64,000 bases of DNA from Chrysomallon squamiferum (Eukaryota; Mollusca; Gastropoda; Neomphalida; Peltospiridae). Position 1 is the first letter of the stretch; the number at the start of each line of letters is the position of its first letter. Below the pieces are notes generated by a model, which was not told the origin of the DNA, searched no databases, and saw only the letters and a list, made by a program, of their open reading frames with translations. The stretch covers positions 170,911 through 234,910 of the forward strand of contig CM022669.1 in assembly GCA_012295275.1 (NCBI GenBank), read 5' to 3'. Below are positions 1 to 11,138 of this stretch, in pieces. A program made the position numbers and the translations under genes.

Positions 1-1330
1 ATCAGACTTTTACCACTGACCGATTGTTACAGTGTACATCAGGTAATACCACTGACCGATGGTAAATCAGGTAATACCACTGACCGATTGTTACAGTGTA
101 AATCAGGTAATACCACTGACCGATTGTTACAATGTAAATCAGGTAATACCACTGACCGATTGTTAAAGTGTAAATCAGGTAATACCACTGACCGATTGTT
201 ACAGTGTAAATCAGGTAATACCAGACTTGTACCAATGACCGATTGTTACAATGTAAATCAGGTAATACCACTGACCGATTGTTACAATGTAAATCAGGTA
301 ATACCACTGACCGATTGTTACAATGTAAATCAGGTAATACCACTGACCGATTGTTACAGTGTAAATCAGGTAATACCACTGACCGATTGTTACAGTGTAA
401 ATCAGGTAATACCAGACTTGTACCAATGACCGATTGTTACAATGTAAATCAGGTAATACCACTGACCGATTGTTACAATGTAAATCAGGTAATACCACTG
501 ACCGATTGTTACAATGTAAATCAGGTAATCCCACTGACCGATTGTTACAGTGTAAATCAGGTAATACCAGACTTGTACCAATGACCGATTGTTACAGTGT
601 AAATCAGGTAATACCACTGACCGATTGTTACAGTGTAAATCAGGTAATACCAGACTTGTACCAATGACCGATTGTTACAATGTAAATCAGGTAATACCAA
701 TGACGGATTGTTACAGTGTAAATCAGGTAATATCAGACTTGTACCACTGACCGATTGTTACAATGTAAATCAGATAATACCACTGACCGATTGTTACAAT
801 GTAAATCAGGTAATATCAGACTTGTGCCACTGACCTATTGTTACAATGTAAATCAGGTAATACCACTGACCGATTGTTACAATGTAAATCAGGTAATATC
901 AGACTTGTGCCACTGACCTATTGTTACAATGTAAATCAGGTAATACCACTGACCGATTGTTACAATGTAAATCAGGTAATATCAGACGTGTGCCACTGAC
1001 CGATTGTTACAATGTAAATCAGGTAATATCAGACTTGTGCCACTGACCGATTGTTACAATGTAAATCAGGTAATATCAGACGTGTGCCACTGACCGATTG
1101 TTACAATGTAAATCAGGTAATATCAGACTTGTGCCACTGACCGATTGTTACAATGTAAATCAGGTAATATCAGACGTGTGCCACTGACCGATTGTTACAA
1201 TGTAAATCAGGTAATACCACTGACCGATTGTTGCAGTGTAAATCAGGTAATATCAGACTTGTGCCACAGACCGATTGTTACAATGAAAATCAGGTAATAT
1301 CAGAGGTTATTCCAGTAACCGACTGCTATC
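1..1330. repeat. Minisatellite array, 36-bp and 47-bp units
   Basis: Near-continuous tandem array. The basic unit is 36 bp (ACCACTGACCGATTGTTACA followed by ATGTAAATCAGGTAAT). A longer variant carries an 11-bp insertion containing GACTTGTACC, giving 47 bp. In roughly 970-1200 the 47-bp units alternate between GACTTG and GACGTG versions, a higher-order period of about 94 bp. Units decay after 1270 and the array fades by about 1380. Because 36 is a multiple of three, several frames stay open across it; these are not evidence of a gene. The array starts at or before the window edge. Confidence 0.95.
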
Positions 1331-1833
1331 GTATATATCGAGTAATACCATAAGTGTATTATTAATCGATTGTTACCGTGTAAAACTACTATTTTATAAC
1401 TTTTCTTTGAGACGAAGTGTAAAGAACTTGATTCCATGCTGGCGAATACATTGACTCATGCCCAAGACCGATATATAAGATCAGTGTTGATGAATAGAAA
1501 ATACAAAACAAAGTTATCATGTAAGTCTGAGTCAGTTTGTATACATACACACACACACACACACACACATACATACATACATAATCTTAGACACACACAT
1601 ACATAGTACATAGTATATACATACATATATACATACACACACGTACATACATACATACATACATACATACATGCATATACTTACATACCAACGTATAATT
1701 TCTAATTTAGTGGGCCCATTTGGATTGTTTTCAGTGAGTTCTTTAACAAATTTTTCCTGTTGAAATGTACACAAATACACAGAAATACCCAAAACGATCC
1801 GAAAACTGTGCAGACATATAATAATATTTTCAG
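1331..1833. repeat. Microsatellite-rich spacer, (CA)n and (CATA)n
   Basis: Spacer between the minisatellite and the first lectin exon. It holds (AC)n around 1547-1568 and (CATA)n around 1566-1682. No exon is recognisable. A polypyrimidine stretch and CAG directly precede the exon at 1834. Confidence 0.8.
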
Positions 1834-2048
1834 TGGACTACTGGATTTCCGCAATGATATTTGTGGGTCATATTAAGTGGTTTAATAGCGGTCAACCAAC
1901 TAACATAAGCTACTCAAACTGGGTTAAAGGTCAGAAGTTCGACTGGTCAACCACAGTGACTTGTGTATTCATGGCTGATCACTATAACTTCCAGTGGATT
2001 ACTGACGAATGCACCAAACTAAAGAATTATATCTGCCAGCATAATGAG
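1834..2048 (+). CDS. C-type lectin-like domain, C-terminal exon (partial gene)
   Basis: A 215-bp exon bounded by TTTTCAG and a GTTAAAT donor, phase 2 at its start. It encodes the second half of a C-type lectin-like domain: DYWISA, a KWFNSG turn, SNWVKGQ, a cysteine in TVTC, WITDEC and the terminal YIC. These are the WIG-like core and the last two disulfide cysteines of the fold. No EPN/QPD plus WND calcium-sugar motif is seen, so carbohydrate binding is uncertain. The partner exons are not visible upstream, where the minisatellite lies. Either they lie beyond the window or this is an orphan exon. The homologous minus-strand exon at 3267-3481 has the same length, start phase and donor, which supports the boundaries. 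The family is typically secreted and immune- or adhesion-related; the specific role is unknown. Confidence 0.75.
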
Positions 2049-2112
2049 GTTAAATATTTCATTCACTTTCTATATATATGTGTGTGTGCACACACACACA
2101 CACGCACACTCG

Positions 2113-2154
<42 letters not shown>

Positions 2155-3266
2155 AACATATGAATAAATATTCTGTTTCTTTAGTATGTCTGATTAGACT
2201 GCCAAAACACAATATTCGTCACAGAGTCGAGGCACGAACATCAGGCGCCCATTCCTCCGCACTCCGCAGTCGGACGAAAATTGCTCATTAACCGAAAGTA
2301 ATCATCGCTTCCTACGAAGTTTACGTATGTGTGTATGCGTGTGTTTGTGTGTGTGTGTATGTGTCTGAATGTATATACCTTCGATACACGAAGGTATGTA
2401 CGTGACCGTTTTGCTTATGGCTTCAACTATTTATCACAATGTTTGGGACATAATCCAGTTTTTAATAAAACAAGGAAATTAGAGTGGATTACCTTTATCT
2501 TAAAGATTTACATAAGGATAAAAAGTTATGAAACAAAGTTATAATGATACGAAGGTTTGACACAAAGTGATTATAGTAGGAAAATAATTTTAAAAGATGA
2601 AACTGATTTTAATTTATCAGAAAAAAATATTGTAGGATAAAGTTATGAGACAAAATGGTTATTATATAAAGTTATGAAATAAATGTATTATAATATAGAG
2701 TTATAAAACGATATAAATTTAATAAAATGTTGTCAGGTGGTTTTAAATGGAGATATTATTAGTACCTCCTGTGCAGATGAGAAAATCAAAGACTTTTCGC
2801 ATTCATTAAATCTGTTCGTAATAAAAAAATTCTCACAGGACATCGATAACATCAGTGTTATAATGGTTAATCGTACTTGATTCAGAATCTGGAAGAAATT
2901 TATGTTTTAACTCAATCTTTCAAATAAATTTAAATTCTATGACATTACCGATCACGATTACTGAAAAAAGCATTTAAAAGGACTCAGTAACTGAAAAACA
3001 ACATTACACTGCTGTCTTTTCACACACACACACGGTAATTTATTTATTTATTTATTTTAATCCTTGATTGTTAATACCAGTATAGGCAGACTTATTTAAA
3101 CAGTTTGCTAAGGATTTCAACTAGTATTAATTAATTTATTTTATTATTTTTGTGATAAATATTTACATTGGTCAGTTTTTCTTTGTATAAAAATAACATT
3201 GATACATTTTTACATTTTTGTCTTAGATGCCAGAAATTCTATGTTTATCATCGTATTTAATTTAAC
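2049..3266. other. Spacer with (CA)n/(TG)n microsatellites
   Basis: Contains a (CA)n tract at about 2087-2150 and a TG-rich tract near 2326-2365. A short open stretch at 2190-2289 after a TTTCTTTAG could be a terminal exon of the lectin gene, but nothing in it is recognisable. The rest is AT-rich with no supported feature. Confidence 0.6.
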
Positions 3267-4808
3267 TTTCGTTGGAAAATGTAGCCATATCCCCCAGCGT
3301 TGCAGTCCTTGTCCTTCCATCGGTGATTTTCTTCATTTGACAGAAGTAAACAGCTCTGAGCCCCCGAGACGTCAGTTCCGATAGCCACGGGCCCAATTAG
3401 TGACGCGCATTTCATATTTACTGTCTCCGTCGAACCATTTAAAATGTCCGTATTTACAAACACCGCCGATCCAGTAACCCACTGAAAATAAACGAATGTG
3501 TGTTCTGTAATTTAAAATCTACTTACAAATGTCTTTATCACAGAATATACAGATACCTAACAGATACCCAAACTTCCCTTAAGCACCCACAGATATATAT
3601 GATAGCTGACACAAAATAAAATTAGAGATGTTAAATAAAGTACATGTATATGTTTTCCACCATTCAGTCTGAAGTCTTACTTTCGGGATATAAAGCTGTC
3701 GTGTTTTTCAGCAGCTGCAACTGTAGAAACTGGATTTCTCCGTTATTCAGACCAAAAGCCAGACAGACTCTCTAACTGAGCACATAAACTGAAATGAAAT
3801 AACAAATATATACGTGTGTGCTTCGACGTGCGTACAGTCTTTCTAAAGCATTTATGTAGTTATGAATCTTTACATAATTTCTTGCGCAAAGATCGAACCC
3901 AACTGTTGTTTGTTGTTGGCGTTTTTGTTTTTTAATTTTAATTTTGTTTTTTTAGTTTTTAATTTTTTATATTTTTATTACTATTCTCTAATTCTTTTAA
4001 TTTGTCGAAAATTGTTTAAGCCTTTGTCTCAAATATTTTTGTATGGTAATTATATTTTACTTTACTACGTTTTAACATTTTAACATTTTAACGTGCTTAA
4101 TCACTGGTATCCATTCTTGTCATAAATGGATTTGAATGATATACTGATGTGTGATTCAGATTAAAATGAAAAACAGCGATGAGGTTTGACAGAATCATAA
4201 CAGATATAAAGAAATTACCACTGCATTAAACCAGTTGTCTGCTGGTCCCTGCTCAGTGTAATAACATTTTTGTGCATAGTATATAAACGGTTTCTTGCAT
4301 TTGCCCTCCAAAAATAATTAGACTGACATTCTATGAACTGAATGATTTCACGTATCGTCATGTCCATTTCTTTCCCAGTACATTACATAGAAATCCGCCA
4401 TTTTACTTCATTAGAATGACACAAGGCAAGCATAAATATTTTTATTAAACTATATTAGGGGTTTATTTTGACTTATATAATAAATTTTATTATTTACTGA
4501 ACTGTATAAATTCATTAAATATTGATCTAGTATACCTGCCTACATATACATACATACATAAATAGAAACAAACACACATGCACATATACAAACGTAAATA
4601 TCCCACACACACACACACACACACACATACACAAACACATGCAAACATAGAGATCTACATCAAAAATATTAACAAAAACAACAGTAATAATAATAACAAT
4701 GCTGTGAATAAAAATAAATAAATAAATAAATAAATAGTTCTCACCATTCCTGATTACAAGCGACATCAGGATTAGCAAAGAGATAATACAAAGAACAGAT
4801 ATCTTCAT
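3267..4808 (-). pseudogene. C-type lectin-like gene, probably disabled (signal exon plus three domain exons)
   Basis: Four exon-like blocks in order on the minus strand. 4808-4745 is a start codon and signal peptide (MKISVLCIISLLILM..., donor GTGAGA). 4305-4219 encodes a first-cysteine segment with KCYY and ADNWFNA. 3788-3681 encodes LCAQLES, then in another frame LNNGEIQFL and LLKNTTALYP. 3481-3267 encodes GYWIGG, GHFKWFDG and TNWARG, then in another frame CLLLSNEENH, WKDKDC and GYIF. The order matches a full C-type lectin-like domain, and exons 3 and 4 join in a consistent phase. Exons 3 and 4 each need one frame change in mid-domain, and the signal exon phase does not fit exon 2. I therefore infer a recently disabled paralogue; clustered sequencing errors are the alternative. 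Confidence 0.65.
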
Positions 4809-5061
4809 GTTAAAAATACCAATTTTTAATTATTTATATTTTATGCGTTTTTCATTTATACCGATCAAAATATCGATAAATGGTATTTTTTTATGTTCTT
4901 TTTTAATCGGTTAACCTAATTATACATATTACGTATTATGCACATATATACTTCTGTGAATTAAAATGTGTATAATTAAATGTTCCGATTGGTTAAAAGA
5001 TCTCATATTCATTATGGATAGAATATTTATTGTATTATGCCTAATCAGTTTTTGAATAAAT

Positions 5062-5152
<91 letters not shown>

Positions 5153-8100
5153 AGGAGATTAAAAATAAATCAGAGAAAGCTGTTGTTGACCCTTTATGTG
5201 CTGTAAATGTGTTGAGTTTGTCCGAAAAACATTTTATACCAACTATACGCCAATACGTTTATAGTTTCAGTAAGTAAAAACTCAAGTAAAATAAATAAGA
5301 TTATGTTTTTATAGCTTTAGAACAGTTAGTCGTTAAGTTTCTTTATTTCAGAAAAGAACAATTAATGAAAATAAACATAGTTATGTATTCATCGAAACAA
5401 AAAATGATTTGAATCAAGTTAATGTTGTATATTGCAAAATAAATTAGAATTAACAGTTCCCGAAGACTTAGGAACACAAAGTAATCAGAATTGTTTGTTG
5501 TTACATACCAGAGAACGAACGTTAATTGAAAAAAAACCCAGATATATTTCATTAAAGAATAATGTATTCAAGGCAACGACAGTGCCATATAAAACAACCA
5601 CAGCAACTTTACTGCTACTACTATTAGCCTACTTCCACTAATGCTGCTATTATTGTTACTACAACTACTACTTAAATTATAATAATAATAAGAAGAAGAA
5701 GAAGAAGAAGAAGAATACACTTCTTTAATATATAGGTTTTTAATATTTATGCTAAACACATTTATTATTATTTATCAGTAAATGATTTCTCTTTCAGACA
5801 AAGATAGAGACAGAGTGAAGATGTTCTTATATTCGTTAACAAGGAAATAAAAAGAATAAAAAAATATATAAAAAATGTTTTGATTGTATCATCTGTGTTA
5901 GATAAACAGATAACAATTTTTATTTTCAGTTTAGTTTTTTTATCATTATTATTAAGTTTATTCAAGTTACACTAATGATACTAATGTGTACAAATAAAAT
6001 AAATGCTTATGTGGATTAGCCAATGTCTAAATGCAATTAAAGAAAAACATCAAAATTAATAACGCCTGTTATTGCAAATTTATTTTCGTTAATTATTATT
6101 ATTATTATATTTTTTAATATATATATATAAAGTGAAATGTTGTTTTCGGATAGTTTAAAATTTATTTCACGCACAAATTTTTTTACAAATATTACAAAAT
6201 AAATAAAATTTGTTAGTTCTGATCGTTTTATATCTCATTAAAGTTAAAACTTTTTTATTTCTTTTTTGTTGTTTTTTAATGATTCATTGAATTTTATATT
6301 AATAATTAACCAGTTAATTAAATAATTGTTTATGACACCAGACAATACCTCTTTCCGAAGCGGATTATCTACGTTTCCCAGTTGTACGATATAAATAAAT
6401 AAGTAAATAAATAAAGAAATAAAATTGATTTCCGTAATTATGGCTGTACCCTCTCGTCTCATGTTCAACGACAATGTTATTGAAAACATGATTACTTAGG
6501 GTCTACTGTTTCGAAACAGCGTCCAGTGAGGAAGCTAGATGCGAAACGATCAAAGCAAATTAAAAGTTTTTTCTCCCATGCCAGACTAAGTTATAAAAAC
6601 TAGATTGTTGTTTCTGCGGTCAGACGACAATTGATAATGAAAAACGTGTAAATGTGACATTGCTCATATCCGTCATCTCAGGTTTACTGTGTCGCGTGCT
6701 AATTCGAAATGTATTTTGTCCAGTGACAAATAGTAAGCAATGTTTAAGGAAAAATTCTTTCAGAATTTTTTGTGTACCTTTTAGAGATAAATACTGAAGT
6801 GCGGGGTAATCCGTTGACACAAAGTTAGTGTTCAGACATAGACACTTTGTTGGTAATTTAGACACGGGAATCAGAATCTCAAAGGATTTGACAGTACAGA
6901 AAGTTTCTTTTCTCTGAATGCTGAATGACAATGAAACACTTTGGTAGCACGAGCAAAAGATATAATGTTTTCTGTTAAAATAGAATTTTTAAAAGACGCT
7001 AAAATAGACCCTTCGTTATTTCTAAAAGAAAAGCGTTTTCATTCGCATTGACAGTCATGAAAAGCAAGTAAATTTTACATTTTTAATTGAATTAAAATAA
7101 CCATATCTTTGCAACCGTTGTAACTTTGATATACAGGAATGTAAGGTTTTAATTTAGTTTTGTTTCTCTTTCAATAATTGTATAAACAAAAGAACAATTA
7201 GTATAATTAATACACCAATTAGTGTATGCAGTAACACAGACTAAAAAAAATATGGCAGTTTACGACTAATTAAACGTAAGTTCATTTCTATGCATTTTCT
7301 ATAAATACCTGAAAATTGTCAACAAACGTTCGAATGACCTATTATTAGTAATAACTTTTAATATTACCCTATTTATTGTATATATCTTGCACATATATAC
7401 AATTTCTTGTTTAAAAAGTAATGACACGGACACATTTTCATATAATAAAAAATAACGATGTAAATACAGAGACAGAAAGAATGAAGCAATAATAATTATT
7501 ACTGTTTACTGTTACTGTAACTACTACTAGTCGTTATTAACTTATTAAGAGTCTAGATTCAGAATACTAAATAACTGTTTGTTGGTTGGTTGTTTTGAGT
7601 ATTTTATTTTATTTTATATTAGTACATTGGAAATGCTATGGGTCAGGGATCATGATACATTTGAGAAACGATTTCAGATGCGTATATACTGGGTTTTTTT
7701 ACTGTCCTAAAGCTGTCTCAGTTTCCCAATATTCCAATTATCTGGCATTCTGGAAAAACAAAACAAACTGTGGCGTCATAACAGTTGCCTGAGAGTTTAT
7801 GAGATTTATGAGTTTACATTTTTATAGATTATTATTGTGTTTTAATTTTGAATACAAAAACAAAAATTAAAAAATTATATTTTATATTTATTTATTTTTA
7901 TTATTATCTCTTTCTTTATTTATTTGATTTATTTATATTGACTTACTTTTTCTTCTTCTTCTTCTTTTTTTTTTTTTTTTTTTTTGCCAAATTATTTTCT
8001 AAAATTAATATTCAGAAACTATTAATACCAAGATTTCTTTAACAGTTTTAAATATGTGTGCTAAAGTTATTTCCGTTTCAACCTTCCAGGCATAGTCCCA

Positions 8101-8406
8101 AAAATGATAATAATTAACTTTAGGCCTTCAGTTTACATCATGATCAGAGGATAAAGCCAAAGTACTCAGAGTTGTAATGAAAATATAAGTAATGTTTTCA
8201 TATTCTACCTTAATATTGTAAAACATGAACGTGAATGGATATCTTCCGCATTTTAGGCCTACCTGTAAATTATTGAACTTTTGTATTTTTAAAATAACAT
8301 AAAGCAATTTTACACGGTCTAATTTACAATGCGCCCACCACTGTGTTCATAGTAAATATAATATGTCAATGAATACATTTTATTTAGTTTATTATGATTA
8401 TGAGGA
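4809..8406. other. AT-rich intergenic DNA
   Basis: No gene is supported. It contains a long (TC)n tract (5065-5151), an AAG tract near 5690-5715, ATT/TTA tracts and a poly(T) run near 7966-7985. Two stretches are mildly gene-like. 6620-6931 on the minus strand is 103 codons open. 7610-7792 on the plus strand is a short cysteine-containing open segment behind a possible acceptor. Neither shows a recognisable domain. Confidence 0.6.
5065..5151. repeat. (TC)n microsatellite
   Basis: About 42 uninterrupted TC dinucleotides. Confidence 0.97.
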
Positions 8407-9040
8407 ACATCAGTTTGGAACTGAAATAAAGGCAGCGAACAATTCCAGCCGCTGTGAAACCAGCGAACGATAACTCCAGTGAATAATGTATCGCACGTCT
8501 GTTCTTTGAAACAAATAAAAGTTTAAATTTCTAAGGTGTGAAACATGCTCACTTTTATTATTAAAAAAAGCACACGTTTTTGAAAACTGTATCAAAATTA
8601 AAATTTCAAATATGTAATGCAATTTATTTTCGAAATATGGTGATTGTTATGTATCATTCCACAACGGACATATTGTTCGCTAGCTCAGTAGCTGAGTTTG
8701 AGGAAAACCAAATTTATACTATCAGTTTACCATATTCTCAACCACCATTTCTAATATTTTTATATCCAGATATATCAGATATATTTACTTCATTTTTGAT
8801 CATTTATGATAATGAGCAAATTTGTCTTGTTTTCAGATTCCAGTCGTTACTTTTCGACACTGGTTGTTAAAAGGAGATGGCAGCAGTTGTTAACAATAGC
8901 TTGTATAAGAATCATTTCAAAAATCAAAGCCATTCACGTAAGTTTAAAGTTAATCCTATTTCAAACAGTGTATCATAACCTTATGTCTGGCTATTGAAAA
9001 TATATTTAACAACAAAGGTCTTAACTATATGCTTCAATAA

Positions 9041-9600
9041 ATGGACTGTATAAACCACTTCAATTGTGACCAACAGACAATTAAATGCGATAACATAAAT
9101 AACTCTGTATATCGTCTATTCCATAATAAGAGAACATTTAGAAAATGCATGGACATGTGCATCAAGAAGCTTGGTTTAAGGGCATTGTACTGTTTTCCAG
9201 ACTGTGTACCTGTAAGTCGTCATTGGCAATATTGATCATCTTTTTACAGACAGAACTAAATGCTGTGACATAAATCTCTATATGTGGTCTAAACCATATT
9301 AGTACCTAGTATTGTTAGGAACTGCATAGACATTTGTGTCATGAAATTCAGTTTAAGAGCAGCAGATGTTTCACTAGGGGTGTTCCTGTAAGTCGTCATT
9401 AGCAGTATTGACCTTCTTTTTACAGACAGAACTAAATGTTGTGACATAAATCTCTATATGTGGTGTAAACCGTATTAGTATGTAATGTTAGGAACTGCAT
9501 AGACATTTGTGTCATGAAATTCGGTTTAAGAGCAGCAGGGGTCTCACTAGGGGTGTTCCTGTAAATTGTCAATAGCAGTATTGACCTTCTTTTTATGCTG
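9041..9600 (+). repeat. ~175-bp tandem repeat, exon-like unit, inside copy A
   Basis: About three units. Each unit has a segment resembling GCATAGACATTTGTGTCATG, a GTTTAAGAGCAGCAG-like stretch, then CCTGTAAGTCGTC. The next unit begins CTTTTTACAGACAGAACTAA. The first unit (9041-9235) is open for 64 codons and cysteine-rich (CDQQTIKCDN, KCMDMCIKKL). Later units keep the acceptor-like TTTTTACAG and donor-like GTAAGT but have stop codons. It looks like a duplicated small exon of the transposon that then decayed. I do not recognise the encoded peptide. Confidence 0.65.
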
Positions 9601-10123
9601 TGGCATAAATCTCTTTAATTTAGATTAAAGTCTTGAACATTTTTGACGCATTATTTTGTGTAGTAATGTTCTTTCTGTTTATGTTCTTATATGTATCAGT
9701 AATTCTAATAAACTTTATTGGTGTGTATGTGTTCTCACTAATTGATAAATCAGAACTGCCACTTCAGAATAAACTATTATTTTTACTGTGTCACCTTTTT
9801 CATAAGCAGATCATAGGCACATTCTTAATTTTCACATTTGCTTCTCAGGTATCATTGTTTCTATAAGTTTTTCATAATATAATAAGTTGTATCAATTCAG
9901 ATATTTCTTCACTTTATTTTTGCAGTGTATGAAAAGTGGAAAATGTCATTCATTTATTGAAATTCCTTATCCACAGATGGACATTTGGATGGGATGACAT
10001 TTTTTTTTATTTTTTTTACTTTTATGTAAGAACAGTGTTCATGTACTTTGCTGTGATGAAGGATATTTTTTGTCAAATCCTGGGTTTTTTTAACAAGACT
10101 GTAACAAAACATTTCAGACTGAT

Positions 10124-11138
10124 ATGTCAGATGAAGATCAGACTTGTGAGGAGGAGCAACTTTTTGAGGACAATGTTTATGAGGCAGTCACACCAGAAAA
10201 TGATACCTCTGATGATTATGATAATAATTTCTCATTATGGGAAAAATTTAAGAAGAGAAAATGGATTCTTGTTTGTTGTGATGGTGACAGTTTACTAAAA
10301 ATGGAAGTACAAAATGGTGAAATGAAACCTATAACAGATTTACAAACATGCAGATCATTGTTATTATTTTATGACAAAAATATCATAAACAGAGTATCAT
10401 TAGACACATTACATTTTAGTAAAAAAAAAAGAATAAGAAACAAACAGATTTTCTCATTGATTATAATCCAATAAAGAAGCAAACACTGGAATATTTTGTT
10501 AGCACTGAAATTGATGGTGTAACAGTAAATGCAGTAAGAAATAACATTCTTCAACATGATAACTGCCTTAATAGTAGCCACATTAATGTATTTGTGTCTG
10601 TACTACAAAAACAACTGAAAAAAATCAAAATATTCACATGGTAGATTGTAGTTGTTAATTCAGAAGATTTTAGTTAATGGTGATACAGATCAACCTAGAT
10701 GGACATTTCACATTGCAGAAAGTAAAAGTAAAAGATGGTTTGATTATAAATATGTTGTTGTACCAATGAAAGAAATACTCATTGGACAATAATAGTAATA
10801 GACATACCTAATAAAGTACTGTTCTACTGTGATTCATTTGGGAATAAAAAATAATGAAGTCATTTTTTATATGTTCAGGTATTTAATGCTGGAACATGAT
10901 GTATTATGGAAAACCATTAAATATCACCCTGTGGTCTTTTGTTAATTACTCTGAAATGCCAGGTTTTCCCACACAAACTGATACCAGTAGCTGCAGACTT
11001 TATGTTTGTGCTGTAGCAAAAGCTATTTTAACTAATAAGTGTATTCCTAAATGTCCAACTTATTTTTATACAGACATGAAATTGTTAAAGAAATATTGCA
11101 TTATCTTAACAGAAAACAAATTGTTTCTTTTAAAATGA
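10124..11138 (+). pseudogene. Ulp1/SENP-like cysteine protease (peptidase C48) relic of transposon
   Basis: An acidic start (MSDEDQTCEEEQLFEDN) opens a 116-codon segment, and similarity continues in other frames downstream. Near 10566 NSSHINVFVSVLQ matches the WLND-x-xIN helix of Ulp1 proteases. Around 10738-10850 come WFDYKYVVVPMKE, HWTIIVIDIP and LFYCDSFG, which carry the catalytic His and Asp. Near 10975-11010 TDTSSCRLYVC matches the QxxxxDCGxYVC catalytic Cys region. Internal stop codons and at least one frame change break it. Known members remove SUMO-like modifiers, and transposon-borne copies are known. Here it is a dead remnant. In the full element it would sit beside the transposase. 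Confidence 0.72.

Noticed and set aside
1-667. Several overlapping 70-125-codon frames with repeated CKSGNTTDRLL or TVTIGQWYYLI units
   Set aside because: They are produced by the 36-bp tandem repeat on both strands; no start context, splice sites or domain.
1-1330. CRISPR-like repeat array
   Set aside because: Units are directly adjacent with no unique spacers, and the genome is eukaryotic.
1389-1792. Minus-strand MYVCVCVCV-type frames
   Set aside because: Translation of CA/CATA microsatellites.
6620-6931. 103-codon open frame on the minus strand
   Set aside because: Reasonable composition but no homology recognised, no signal peptide and no splice partners; left as a weak possibility only.
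7586-7792. Short cysteine-containing open frame, possible exon of a secreted protein
   Set aside because: An acceptor-like site precedes it, but no donor, partner exon or recognisable domain.
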